64,000 nt of DNA, taken from contig CAKUGF010000003.1 of NCBI GenBank assembly GCA_934654585.1, forward strand, positions 80,418-144,417. Direction: 5' to 3'. Position 1 is the stretch's first letter. The number at the start of each line of letters is the position of its first letter. Below, piece after piece: positions 48,458-56,741 of this stretch. This stretch comes from an uncultured Collinsella sp. (lineage in GTDB: Bacteria; Actinomycetota; Coriobacteriia; Coriobacteriales; Coriobacteriaceae). A program made the translations under genes and the position numbers. Under the pieces are notes generated by a model. That model ran no database searches. It saw only the letters and a list, made by a program, of their open reading frames with translations, and had not been told where the DNA came from.

Positions 48458-49636
48458 ATGAACGTACTTGTTGTCAACGCCGGCAGCTCGAGCCTTAAAT
48501 ATCAGCTTTTGGACACCGATACCCGCGAGGTTTTTGCCAAGGGTAACTGCGAACGTATCGGCTCGGAGATGGGTATCTTTGGGCACTCCGAGAACGGTGG
48601 TGCCAAGCAGACCGAGGAGATTCCCTTCCCCGACCACCGCTCGGCTATCGCGCGCGTGCTCGAGGAACTCGAGAAGACCGACTTTACGATCGATGGCATC
48701 GGCCACCGTATCGTTCAGGGCGGCTGGTACTTCGATGATTCCGCGGTCGTCGACGATGAGGTCATGGCCAAGATCCTTGAGGTGGCGCCGCTCGCCCCGC
48801 TGCACAATTACGGCGAGGCTGCGGCAATCGAGTATTGCCGCGAGAAGTATCCGGAGCTGCCCAACGTGGCCGTCTTTGACACCTCGTTCCACATGACCAT
48901 GCCCGAGGTCGCCTACACCTACGCCCTGCCCAAGGACGTGTGTGACAAGTACCACGTGCGCAAGTACGGCGCCCACGGCACGAGCCACCGCTACGAGTGG
49001 ATGATGGCCAAGGAGATCCTGGGCTCACGCTGCCACCGCCTGCTCTCGTGCCACCTGGGCAACGGCGCCTCGCTCGCCGCGATCGAGGACGGCGTGTGCC
49101 GCGACACCACGATGGGTCTCACGCCGCTCGACGGCCTGATGATGGGCACCCGTTGCGGTTCCATCGACCCTGCCACCGTGTGTTACCTGCAGCGCGAGGG
49201 CGGCTACAGCTACCAGGAAGTCGACGACATGATGAACAAGCAGTCCGGTCTGCTTGCCATCTCGGGCATCTCCAACGACGCTCGCGACATCCGCACGCGT
49301 GCCTCCGAGGGCGACGAGCGCTGCCTGCTCGCCTTTGACATGTTCGCCTACAAGGCCATGCAGCAGGCCGGTTCCATGATCGCCTCCATGGCGGGCGTGG
49401 ACACCATTACCTTTACTGCCGGCATCGGCGAGAACGACTGGTCGATCCGCAAGGCCTTCTGCGACTGCTTTGAGTGGCTGGGCGTGCGCATCGACAACAA
49501 CAAGAACCGCGAGGCCGTGGGCAACGGTCCACAGGTCATCAGCGCCGCCGGATCTGCCGTCACGGTCATGGTCATCCCCACCGACGAGGAATACATGATC
49601 GCCCACGACGTCGAGCGCCTGACCAAGAACAACTAG
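48458..49636 (+). CDS. ackA2: Acetate kinase, second tandem copy
   Basis: A 392-residue paralogue of the preceding gene, identical in length and close in sequence throughout (NAGSSSLKYQ, GIGHRIVQGGWYF, KYGAHGTSHRYEW, TTMGLTPLDGLMMGTRCGSI, TAGIGENDW). It keeps the second His of the HGTSH motif that copy one lacks. The N terminus differs in a few residues and the C terminus in its charge (DNNKNREAVGN). Gene duplication followed by divergence is evident. Its 164-base upstream gap may hold a separate promoter. Start ATG 48458 follows AAGGAG. Confidence 0.93.
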   Translation: MNVLVVNAGSSSLKYQLLDTDTREVFAKGNCERIGSEMGIFGHSENGGAKQTEEIPFPDHRSAIARVLEELEKTDFTIDGIGHRIVQGGWYFDDSAVVDDEVMAKILEVAPLAPLHNYGEAAAIEYCREKYPELPNVAVFDTSFHMTMPEVAYTYALPKDVCDKYHVRKYGAHGTSHRYEWMMAKEILGSRCHRLLSCHLGNGASLAAIEDGVCRDTTMGLTPLDGLMMGTRCGSIDPATVCYLQREGGYSYQEVDDMMNKQSGLLAISGISNDARDIRTRASEGDERCLLAFDMFAYKAMQQAGSMIASMAGVDTITFTAGIGENDWSIRKAFCDCFEWLGVRIDNNKNREAVGNGPQVISAAGSAVTVMVIPTDEEYMIAHDVERLTKNN

Positions 49637-49657
49637 CGACTCGTTTTAAATTGAGTG

Positions 49658-49693
49658 AAAGGCCTCCTGAGCAACGGCTCGGGAGGCCTTTTT
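49658..49693 (+). terminator. Terminator after ackA2
   Basis: A 12-bp stem with one wobble (49661-49672 with 49677-49688) flanked by AAA/TTT and a T-run. Confidence 0.88.
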
Positions 49694-49841
49694 GATAGCA
49701 GGCGGAAATTCCCAGTCCCAAAGTGATCGGTGCCGCAACGCTTGCGCTCTCAGCAACGGCACCCAACCATTCAGATTCTCAGCCCCAGCTCGTAGCCAAG
49801 CCGCCGTCCACTACAGATGCCCCGAATGCCACGTAGCGGCA
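49694..49841. other. Intergenic stretch without recognised content
   Basis: Between the ackA2 terminator and the inverted-repeat element I see no credible frame, promoter or stem beyond very short ones. Confidence 0.5.
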
Positions 49842-49968
49842 GGGACCCTACAGGGTAAATCTCTGAAAACCTTCCGCAGGACGCAAGAAGCCCTCGCCGC
49901 ACGAAGTGCGCAGCGAGGGCTTCTTGCATGTCCGAGGACGTTTTCAGAGATTTACCCTGTAGGGTCCC
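49842..49968. repeat. 127-bp REPIN-like inverted-repeat element between ackA2 and pta
   Basis: Perfect 29-bp inverted repeats (49842-49870 with 49940-49968) surround an inner 15-bp stem GCAAGAAGCCCTCGC/GCGAGGGCTTCTTGC (49883-49897, 49913-49927) and a tip CGCAC-GAA-GTGCG (49898-49910). Each arm has its own ACCCT-AC-AGGGT palindrome. Confidence 0.85.
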
Positions 49969-49983
49969 GAGGGGATACGTTCG

Positions 49984-50964
49984 CTACTCAGCCATCTGAG
50001 CCTGGACGGCGGTGATGGCCACGACACCCACGATGTCGTCGGCAGAGCAGCCGCGCGAAAGGTCGTTGACCGGCTTGGCGATGCCCTGCAGGATGGGGCC
50101 GTAAGCGTCGGCGCCGGCGAAGCGCTGGACGAGCTTGTAGCCGATGTTGCCGGCCTCGAGGTCGGGGAACACGAGCACGTTGGCCTTACCGGCAACGGAG
50201 GAGCCGGGAGCCTTGAGCTGGGCGACGGTGGGGACGATGGCGGCGTCGAGCTGCAGATCGCCATCGATGGCGAGCTCGGGAGCCTTCTCCTGGCAGAACT
50301 TCACGGCCTCCTGGACCTTCTTGGCGACCTCGCCGCCGGCGGAGCCCATGGTGGAGTAGGAGAGCATGGCCACGTGCGGCTCGACGTTGCCCATGAAGGT
50401 GGACCAGGAGTGAGCGGAAGCGATGGCGATCTCGGAGAGCTCGTCAGAGGACGGGTTGATGTTGAGGCCACAGTCGGCGAAGATCAGCGTGCCGTCGGTG
50501 CCAAACTGCGGGGTGTCGGTGCACATCACGAAGAAGGCCGAGACCAGCTTGGTGCCCGGGGCGGTCTTGAGGATCTGCAGCGCGGGGCGCAGGGTGTCGG
50601 CGGTGGAGTGGCAGGCGCCGGAGACCAGGCCGTCGGCATCGCCCATCTTGACCATCATGGTGCCAAAGTAGGTGGCGTCCATCACCTGGGCGCGAGCCTG
50701 CTCGATGGTGACGCCCTTCTTGGCGCGGAGCTCGGCAAACTTCTGCGCGTACTCCTCGTGCTTCTCGGCATTACGCGGGTCGATGACGGTGGCGCCGGGA
50801 ACGTTGATCTCGTCGGGGTTGCCCAGGATGACGATCTTGGCCAGACCCTCCTCGATGATCTTGGTGGCCGCGACGATGGTGCGCGGATCCTCGCCCTCGG
50901 GCAGGACGATGGTCTTAAGGTCTGCCTTGGCGGCGGACTTCATACGGTTTAGGAAATCGCTCAT
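49984..50964 (-). CDS. pta: Phosphate acetyltransferase
   Basis: A 326-residue short-form Pta (no N-terminal DRTGG/BioD-like domain). IVLPEGEDPRTIVAA begins the chain; VSGACHSTADTLRPALQILKT and FADCGLNINPSSDELSEIA are the substrate-binding blocks, followed by SYSTMGSAGG and VFPDLEAGNIGYKLVQRFAG. It converts acetyl-CoA and phosphate to acetyl phosphate, the substrate of the neighbouring acetate kinases. It faces ackA2 convergently with a 127-bp inverted repeat between. Start ATG 50964 follows AAGGAGT. Confidence 0.95.
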   Translation of the reverse strand: MSDFLNRMKSAAKADLKTIVLPEGEDPRTIVAATKIIEEGLAKIVILGNPDEINVPGATVIDPRNAEKHEEYAQKFAELRAKKGVTIEQARAQVMDATYFGTMMVKMGDADGLVSGACHSTADTLRPALQILKTAPGTKLVSAFFVMCTDTPQFGTDGTLIFADCGLNINPSSDELSEIAIASAHSWSTFMGNVEPHVAMLSYSTMGSAGGEVAKKVQEAVKFCQEKAPELAIDGDLQLDAAIVPTVAQLKAPGSSVAGKANVLVFPDLEAGNIGYKLVQRFAGADAYGPILQGIAKPVNDLSRGCSADDIVGVVAITAVQAQMAE

Positions 50965-51017
50965 GTTACTCCTTACAAGCGTTTCGCTAAGCTCCAGGCA
51001 CCCGGCTGTTCACGAAT

Positions 51018-51038
51018 AAACCCGCTGCTAGCGGGTTT
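51018..51038 (-). promoter_or_regulatory. Hairpin in the pta leader, with divergent -10 boxes beyond
   Basis: AAACCCGCT-GCT-AGCGGGTTT. Farther on, TATAAT boxes on opposite strands (51097-51092 for pta, 51112-51117 for glf) mark a divergent promoter region. No -35 boxes are convincing. Confidence 0.5.
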
Positions 51039-51195
51039 ACCTTTCAATAATGTACGCCACGGTGCTTGAGCTTTCCTTGTGTGGCAAGCTCATTATAGGA
51101 CGCATTAGCGCTATAATCGCTCTGATAAATATGTCTCGAAGAATGTTCGAGAAAAGCCCAGCTAACAAGCACGTGGCTTTTGACAAGGAGTATCG

Positions 51196-52398
51196 ATGCA
51201 GATTACCTCAGGCCTGCCTGAAGGCTTTAACGCCGGCGCGTACGACATGATCGTCGTCGGTGCCGGGTATGCCGGTGCCGTTTGCGCCCGTCGTCTCGCA
51301 GAGACTATCGGCTACCGCGTTGCCGTTCTGGAGCGTCGCAGCCACATCGCGGGCAATGCCTACGACTGCACTGACGAGGCCGGAATCCTGGTCCACGAAT
51401 ACGGTCCGCACATCTACCACACCTTTAACGAGCGCGTCCACAACTTCCTGTCGCGCTTTACCAAGTGGACGGACTACCAGCACAAGGTGCTCGCCAACAT
51501 CAACGGCACCCTTATGCCCGTGCCCTTCAACCACGCGAGCCTCAAGCTCGCTTTTGGCGATGAGCGCGGCGAGGAGCTGTATCAAAAGCTCGTGGAGACC
51601 TTTGGCAAGGACGTCAAGGTGCCCATCATGGAGCTGCGCAAGAAGAACGATCCCGATCTGGCCGAAGTCGCCGACTACGTCTACGAGAACGTCTTCTTGC
51701 ATTACACCATGAAGCAGTGGGGCCAGACACCCGACCAGATCGATCCGTCGATCACCGGTCGCGTTCCCGTTTTTGTGGGCGATGACGACCGTTACTTCCC
51801 GCAGGCCCCCTTCCAGGGTATGCCGCAGGACGGTTATACGGCGCTGTTTGAGCACATGCTCGACCACGACTTGATTGACGTGTTCTGCGACGTTGACGCT
51901 CGCGACCTCTTTGAGATCGATGAGACCACCGTCAAGGTCGACGGCAAGGTCTACGGCGGCGAGATCGTCTACACCGGTCCGCTCGATGAGCTGTTCAATC
52001 TCGACTTGGGCGCCCTGCCGTACCGCACGCTCGACATGAAGTTCGAGACGCTCGATATGGATCAGTTCCAGCCCGTGGGTACCGTCAACTACACCACGAG
52101 CGAGGACTACACGCGCATCACCGAGTTCAAGAACATGACTGGTCAGGTCCTGCCCGGCAAGACCACCATCATGAAGGAATACTCCAAGGCATATACGCCC
52201 GGCTCGGGCGAGACGCCGTACTACGCGATTCTTGAGCCCGAGAACCGCGAGCTCTACGAGCGCTACCTTGAGCGTGTCCAGAACCTTACGAACTTCCACC
52301 CGGTTGGTCGCCTGGCCGAGTATCGCTACTACGATATGGATGCCGTGACCAACTCCGCCCTCGATCTATCGGATGAGATTATCGCCTGCCATGCATAA
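51196..52398 (+). CDS. glf: UDP-galactopyranose mutase
   Basis: A 400-residue flavoenzyme. VVGAGYAGAVCARRLAE is the FAD-binding loop; HIAGNAYDCTDEAGILVHEYGPHIYHTFNE is the family signature and active-site His loop, and GRVPVFVGDDDRYFPQAPFQGMPQDGY, TIMKEYSKAYTPG and GRLAEYRYYDMD complete it. It converts UDP-galactopyranose to UDP-galactofuranose for surface polysaccharide. The start ATG 51196 follows AAGGAG. It overlaps the downstream glycosyltransferase gene by 8 bases. Confidence 0.95.
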   Translation: MQITSGLPEGFNAGAYDMIVVGAGYAGAVCARRLAETIGYRVAVLERRSHIAGNAYDCTDEAGILVHEYGPHIYHTFNERVHNFLSRFTKWTDYQHKVLANINGTLMPVPFNHASLKLAFGDERGEELYQKLVETFGKDVKVPIMELRKKNDPDLAEVADYVYENVFLHYTMKQWGQTPDQIDPSITGRVPVFVGDDDRYFPQAPFQGMPQDGYTALFEHMLDHDLIDVFCDVDARDLFEIDETTVKVDGKVYGGEIVYTGPLDELFNLDLGALPYRTLDMKFETLDMDQFQPVGTVNYTTSEDYTRITEFKNMTGQVLPGKTTIMKEYSKAYTPGSGETPYYAILEPENRELYERYLERVQNLTNFHPVGRLAEYRYYDMDAVTNSALDLSDEIIACHA

Positions 52399-53422
52399 AG
52401 TTATTACATTCGGCATCCCCTCGTACAATGCTGCCAAGGATATGGACCACTGCATTACCTCTATCCTTGAGGGAAGCAATTTTGCCACCGATGTCGAGAT
52501 CATCATCGTCGATGATGGCTCTCAGGATGAGACGGCCGCCAAGGCAGACGAGTGGGAAGCTCGATATCCCGGTATTATTCGCGCTGTTCACCAAGAAAAC
52601 GGTGGCCATGGCATCGCTGTCCTTTCGGGTCTTCGCGAGGCGCAGGGCACCTACTACAAGGTCGTCGACTCCGATGACTGGCTCGATGGTGAAGCTCTTT
52701 CGACCATGCTGTCGCTGCTGCGTGGGTTTGAGGAGCGCGACCAGCGCGTAGACCTGTTTATCTCGAACTACGTGTACGAGAAGGTCTATGAGGGCACGCA
52801 TGCCGCCATCGACTACAAGCTTGCCCTGCCGCGCAAGAAGATTTTTACGTGGGACAAGGTCGGCCATTTCCGTCTTGATCAGAACCTGCTCATGCACAGC
52901 CTGTGCTACCGCACGGACGTACTGCGCGAGTCCAATCTGCCCATGCCGGCGCACACCTTCTACGTGGACAACATCTACGCTTACGTGCCGCTGCCGCGCT
53001 GCAAGACCATGTATTACGCCGATATTGACCTCTACCGCTACTTCATTGGCCGAGAGGGCCAAAGTGTCAACGAGGCCACGATGGTCAAGCGTCTGGACCA
53101 GCAGTTCCGCGTTACGCGCGTCATGATGGAGTCGTTCCACCTGTATAGGGATGTCGAGTCGCCGCGTCTGCGTTCGTACATGATGAGCTACTTCACGCTG
53201 ATGATGGCGGTCTGCTCGGTGTTCACCAAGCTTTCCGATGAGGAGGGCGCTGGCGAACGCCTGATGACGCTGTGGAAGGACCTGAAGGCTTATGACGAGC
53301 GCATGTATCGTCATGCCCGTTATGGCGTGGTCGGGTTCTTCACCAATCTGCGCGGACGGGCCGGAGACAAAACCACACTCGGCATATACCGTCTTGCCTC
53401 AAAGATCTTCAAATTCAACTAG
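52391..53422 (+). CDS. Family 2 glycosyltransferase
   Basis: A 343-residue GT-A fold enzyme. VITFGIPSYNAAKDMDHCIT is the N-terminal strand, IIIVDDGSQDETAAK and KVVDSDDWLDG are the nucleotide and DxD metal motifs, and there is no membrane segment. The start ATG 52391 lies inside the end of glf, giving coupled translation; the pair probably builds a galactofuranose-containing surface glycan, although the sugar transferred cannot be read from sequence. A weak GGATGAG precedes the start. Confidence 0.85.
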   Translation: MHKVITFGIPSYNAAKDMDHCITSILEGSNFATDVEIIIVDDGSQDETAAKADEWEARYPGIIRAVHQENGGHGIAVLSGLREAQGTYYKVVDSDDWLDGEALSTMLSLLRGFEERDQRVDLFISNYVYEKVYEGTHAAIDYKLALPRKKIFTWDKVGHFRLDQNLLMHSLCYRTDVLRESNLPMPAHTFYVDNIYAYVPLPRCKTMYYADIDLYRYFIGREGQSVNEATMVKRLDQQFRVTRVMMESFHLYRDVESPRLRSYMMSYFTLMMAVCSVFTKLSDEEGAGERLMTLWKDLKAYDERMYRHARYGVVGFFTNLRGRAGDKTTLGIYRLASKIFKFN

Positions 53423-53444
53423 CACAGAAACGCTCGGGTAACGG

Positions 53445-53553
53445 GGACCCCTGGTCCTTATCTTGCTACTTCGAACAGTCCTGCGCAAGACGGAGGCGCC
53501 ACTGGCGCCTCCTTTGCGTGCGGAACTCGTATCAAGGTAAGGACCAGGGGTCC
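53445..53553. repeat. 109-bp REPIN-like inverted-repeat element
   Basis: Arms of 21 bp (53445-53465 with 53533-53553) pair with one mismatch, and 16 bases are perfect. The inner stem GGAGGCGCC-ACT-GGCGCCTCC (53492-53512) is flanked by TGCGCAA/TTGCGTG. Each arm contains GGACC-CCT-GGTCC. Confidence 0.82.
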
Positions 53554-53645
53554 TCTGCTATGTCCAGCTATATGTCAGGCTACTGAATTTGAAGATCTTC
53601 GACGCGCGGTATACAGGTGCCTTGGCTGAAAAGACTTGGTTGGTA

Positions 53646-53770
53646 GGTTGCCCGGTGGGGCTTGGTTATGTTTGTCGCGAGTTCCGCACGAGCCGAAGAG
53701 CACTTAATGTGCTCTTCGTGCGAGCCAGGACTGTAGAGCAGCAAACATAACCAAGCCCCACCGGGCAACC
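53646..53770. repeat. 125-bp REPIN-like inverted-repeat element
   Basis: Perfect 29-bp inverted repeats (53646-53674 with 53742-53770) enclose the stem GAAGAGCAC-TTAAT-GTGCTCTTC (53695-53717), extended by CGCAC/GTGCG. Each arm has GCCC-GGTG-GGGC. With the preceding element it fills the gap between the glycosyltransferase and the P1 peptidase. Confidence 0.87.
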
Positions 53771-53782
53771 GGTCAGGTGAGT

Positions 53783-54784
53783 CTATTTTGCGGCGCCGGG
53801 GATGCCGTGGGAGGTTTTGGCGGTTTTGGCTCCGTTTACGATGGCGGTCTGTAGGGCCCTTACGGCGAGCATGCCCAGCAGGTCTAGGGGCACGGCGGCG
53901 CTTGCCTGGGTGTCCAGTTTGCCACTTGCGAGGGTGTAGATGGTGTCGCCGTCGTTGGTGGTGTGTGTGGGGCGGATGGCGTGCGCATAGGCGTCTGCGG
54001 CCATCTGGGAGACCTTGGTGGCCTGGGCTTTGGTGAGCTCCACGTTGGTGACGATGCAGCTGATGGTCGTGTTGGTGCGGTCGAGCGGCATCTGCATGGA
54101 ACCGGCGGCGGCAAAGGCCGCAAGCTCCATGTCGACGATCTGGTCGCTGTCGGCCGCAGCGCGCATGCCGGAGACCCACTCGCCGGTGAGGGGGTCAACA
54201 ATGTTGCCGCAGGCGTTGACCGAGACCACGGCGCCCACCTTGACGGGGCCGAGCGCCACGGCGGCGGCGCCAAGGCCGGCCTTCATGCAGGTGGCGGGGC
54301 CCATGAGCTTACCTACGGTGGCACCGGTGCCGGCACCTACATTGCCCTGCTCGAGCGTGGTGGGGGCGTTGTCGAGCGCCTCGCGCACGGCGGAGATTCC
54401 AGCCTCGATGTCGGGGCGTACGGTGGGGTCGCCAAAGGCGAGGTCGAAGATGCAGCTGGAGCACACGATGGGCACCTGCGTGGGGCCGACGGGAAGGCCG
54501 ATGCCGCGGCTCTCGAGCTCGCGGGCGACGCCGCTTGCGGCCTCCAGACCAAAGGCCGATCCACCCGAAAGGCAGACGGCGTGGACCTTGTCCACGGTGT
54601 TCTCGGGACGCAGCAGGTCGGTCTCGCGCGATGCCGGGGCACCGCCGCGAACGTCAACACCGCCGGTTGCGCCCTCGGGTGCCACGATTACGGTACAGCC
54701 GGTGCCGGCTTTCTCGTCCGTATAGTTGCCAAAGCAAAAGCCATCGACATCACAAACGTCAATGGCCTCGAGCAGTGTGTCCAT
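53783..54784 (-). CDS. P1 family (DmpA-like, S58) peptidase
   Basis: A 333-residue N-terminal-nucleophile protein. FCFGNYTDEKAGTGCTVIVA and CLSGGSAFGLEAASGVARELE are the DmpA/BapA blocks; GNVGAGTGATVGKLMG is the autocleavage site region, with the nucleophile exposed after self-processing; FAAAGSMQMPLDRTNTTISC lies farther on. Relatives cleave beta-peptides or act as L-aminopeptidases, but P1 proteins are substrate-diverse. There is no signal peptide. Start ATG 54784 has a GGAGAA ribosome-binding site. Confidence 0.88.
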   Translation of the reverse strand: MDTLLEAIDVCDVDGFCFGNYTDEKAGTGCTVIVAPEGATGGVDVRGGAPASRETDLLRPENTVDKVHAVCLSGGSAFGLEAASGVARELESRGIGLPVGPTQVPIVCSSCIFDLAFGDPTVRPDIEAGISAVREALDNAPTTLEQGNVGAGTGATVGKLMGPATCMKAGLGAAAVALGPVKVGAVVSVNACGNIVDPLTGEWVSGMRAAADSDQIVDMELAAFAAAGSMQMPLDRTNTTISCIVTNVELTKAQATKVSQMAADAYAHAIRPTHTTNDGDTIYTLASGKLDTQASAAVPLDLLGMLAVRALQTAIVNGAKTAKTSHGIPGAAK

Positions 54785-54884
54785 GTTTTCTCCTATCGGT
54801 TTTCCGCCGTGCCTTGTGCCCGGTCGGGATCCGTGCGGTACGCCAAAATTGTAGGCGCTGGGGGATACCCAGCGCCAGATGCAA

Positions 54885-55466
54885 TTACGAGAGTTTTTGA
54901 ATCGCGCGCGCGACGCGTGCGATAGGCAGACCTACCACGTTGTAAAAGTCGCCCGAAATATCGTGCACGAGCATGCGCCCGCCGACGCCCTGGATGCCGT
55001 AGGCTCCGGCCTTGTCCATGGGCTCGCCCGAGGCGACGTAGTGCTCAATCTGCTCGTCAGAAAGCTCATAGAACGTCACGTCGGTCACATCGACAAACGA
55101 CAGACTCTCGGCGGCATGCGGAGCGGCCGTGTCGCCTGCCTTAACGATGCAGACGCCGGTTGCGACCTGGTGCGTGCGCCCCGAAAGCTCGCGGAGCATG
55201 GTTCGCGCCTCGTCCTCGTTTGCCGGCTTTCCTAAAATCTTGCCGTCGAAGGTGACGATGGTATCGGCGGCGACGGTCAGCTCGTTGGACTCGGCATGCT
55301 CGGCGGCAACGGCGGCCGCCTTAGCGCGTGCCAGTCGCTCGACAAGTGTAAGCGGGGCCTCGCCATCAAAAGGAGTCTCGTCGATGTCAGCGGGGATGAC
55401 GCGGATGTCATAGCCCGCCTCGCGCATGAGCTCGATGCGGCGCGGCGATTGCGAAGCCAAAATCAT
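54885..55466 (-). CDS. maf: Maf family nucleotide pyrophosphatase
   Basis: A 193-residue protein. ILASQSPRRIELMREAGYDI is the Maf signature, followed by ADTIVTFDGKILGKPANEDEA (the catalytic Asp region) and TGVCIVKAG, YELSDEQIEHYVASGEPMDKAGAYGIQG. Maf proteins hydrolyse non-canonical or methylated nucleoside triphosphates and can influence septation. The ATG overlaps the stop of the DJ-1/PfpI gene (ATGA), so the two are translated together. Confidence 0.92.
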   Translation of the reverse strand: MILASQSPRRIELMREAGYDIRVIPADIDETPFDGEAPLTLVERLARAKAAAVAAEHAESNELTVAADTIVTFDGKILGKPANEDEARTMLRELSGRTHQVATGVCIVKAGDTAAPHAAESLSFVDVTDVTFYELSDEQIEHYVASGEPMDKAGAYGIQGVGGRMLVHDISGDFYNVVGLPIARVARAIQKLS

Positions 55467-56005
55467 AGCTGGATGCCCTCGGCGACCTTCTCGACGGCCT
55501 TGTCGCCGGCGAGCGTGCGCAGCAGCTCAAGCGCAAAGGGAAGCGACTGGGCCATGCCGCTGGCGGTGATAATGTTGCCGTCGTGCGTAACCTTGTCGCC
55601 GGTATAGGCGCCCTCGGGGAAGCTCTTCTCAAAGCCGGGGAAGCATGTGGCGTGGCGCCCTTCGAGCAGGTCGAGTTCGCCCAGGATAAACGGGGCAGCG
55701 CAGATGGCGGCGACGTGCTTGGTCGCGGCGAACTCGCAAACCACATCGCAGACACGCTGGTCGGCGCGCAGGTTGGTGGCGCCGGGCAGGCCGCCGGGCA
55801 GCACGACGCAGTCGTACTCGTCAAAGTTGATCTCGTCAAAGAGCGCGTCGCAGGTTACGGGAATCTGCAGTGAGCTTACGACCTCGCGCGTGGGCATGAT
55901 CGAGACGAGCGTGGCGCGTACGCCGCCGCGACGCATGACATCGACCATGGTCAGGCATTCAATCGTTTCAAAGCCATCGGCGGCGAGAACGGCAACGCTG
56001 GGCAT
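55463..56005 (-). CDS. DJ-1/PfpI family protein
   Basis: A 180-residue protein with the glutaminase-like fold. VAVLAADGFETIECLTMVDV is the usual N terminus with a Glu near the active site; AAICAAPFILGELDLLEG contains the nucleophile Cys at the strand-helix elbow. Members include deglycase-like or chaperone-like enzymes (ThiJ/YajL); exact activity unclear. Start ATG 56005 follows AAAGGAAC. Confidence 0.88.
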   Translation of the reverse strand: MPSVAVLAADGFETIECLTMVDVMRRGGVRATLVSIMPTREVVSSLQIPVTCDALFDEINFDEYDCVVLPGGLPGATNLRADQRVCDVVCEFAATKHVAAICAAPFILGELDLLEGRHATCFPGFEKSFPEGAYTGDKVTHDGNIITASGMAQSLPFALELLRTLAGDKAVEKVAEGIQL

Positions 56006-56095
56006 AAGGGTTCCTTTCATAGGGCGGCATACAATTAGCCGTCTTATACCCCGAAGACCCCCACTTGCCACGCACCATTCCCCAATGATTTTTCT

Positions 56096-56220
56096 GGGTA
56101 GCTAATTTGGGACGGGGCTGTTTTAGCTACCCTTTGGCAGTTGGCGCATATTTGGGTTGGAACAAATACCGACCGGCATATAGGGGTAGCTAAAACAGCC
56201 CCGTCCCAAATTAGCTACCC
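56096..56220. repeat. 125-bp REPIN-like element with self-palindromic arms
   Basis: Perfect 37-bp inverted repeats (56096-56132 with 56184-56220). Each arm itself begins GGGTAGCTAA and ends TTAGCTACCC, so four copies of one 10-mer are present and either arm can fold alone. The 51-base centre holds no clear stem. The gap 56006-56340 contains nothing else recognisable apart from this element. Confidence 0.88.
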
Positions 56221-56340
56221 CGGGAGCCCCGCTCCAAAAAGACTGGTCGCGCATGGGTGTTGTGCACTAGGAGGGACTTATCGCGCGGCGATATAATCTC
56301 GGCATCCGTCATCTTTCGCTACATGAGGAGCTGATGTGCG

Positions 56341-56619
56341 ATGGGCCTTAGGGTATTCGATCTTCTCGTTTTGCTAGCTGTATTTGGCGGTGTTGCGGCT
56401 GTCGCCTTTGCTGTTATCTTGAACAAGGAATCGTCGAATAGGCCTCAGCCTCCGCAGCCCAATCCGTACCAGCAGATTCCGCCGGCGCAGCAGATGCCGG
56501 CCGCAGTCGATGATGCTCAGCCAGTTGAGCCCGCTCATTTTTGCGCTCAGTGCGGCTCAATGTTGGAAGTAAACGCATCCTTCTGCCAAAACTGCGGCGC
56601 TCCAGTCAACCATCAGTAG
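56341..56619 (+). CDS. Small membrane protein with zinc ribbon
   Basis: A 92-residue protein: one N-terminal helix (VFDLLVLLAVFGGVAAVAFA), a Pro/Gln-rich spacer (RPQPPQPNPYQQIPPAQQMP) and a C-terminal zinc ribbon CAQCGSMLEVNASFCQNCG with four cysteines. The ribbon closely resembles the one at the C terminus of the next gene, suggesting that the two work together or were duplicated. Start ATG 56341 follows AGGAG by 10 bases. Function unknown. Confidence 0.78.
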   Translation: MGLRVFDLLVLLAVFGGVAAVAFAVILNKESSNRPQPPQPNPYQQIPPAQQMPAAVDDAQPVEPAHFCAQCGSMLEVNASFCQNCGAPVNHQ

Positions 56620-56741
56620 GGGATGCGGGGCGGGGTTCACCGACTTTTTTTCACGTTGAGAATTGTTGCGCAACACATTTGGTTTTTTCGGGCTTAGCGT
56701 AGTCTCAGGTCATATTCACTTCTCGATTGAAAGGGGCAACC

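Noticed and set aside
49842..49968. Possible CRISPR repeat-spacer unit
   Set aside because: Only one inverted pair exists and arms are not directly repeated at regular spacing; no cas genes in the window.
53580..54179. 199-codon minus-strand frame overlapping the P1 peptidase end and the repeats
   Set aside because: Arg/His-rich shadow frame of a supported gene passing through non-coding repeats.
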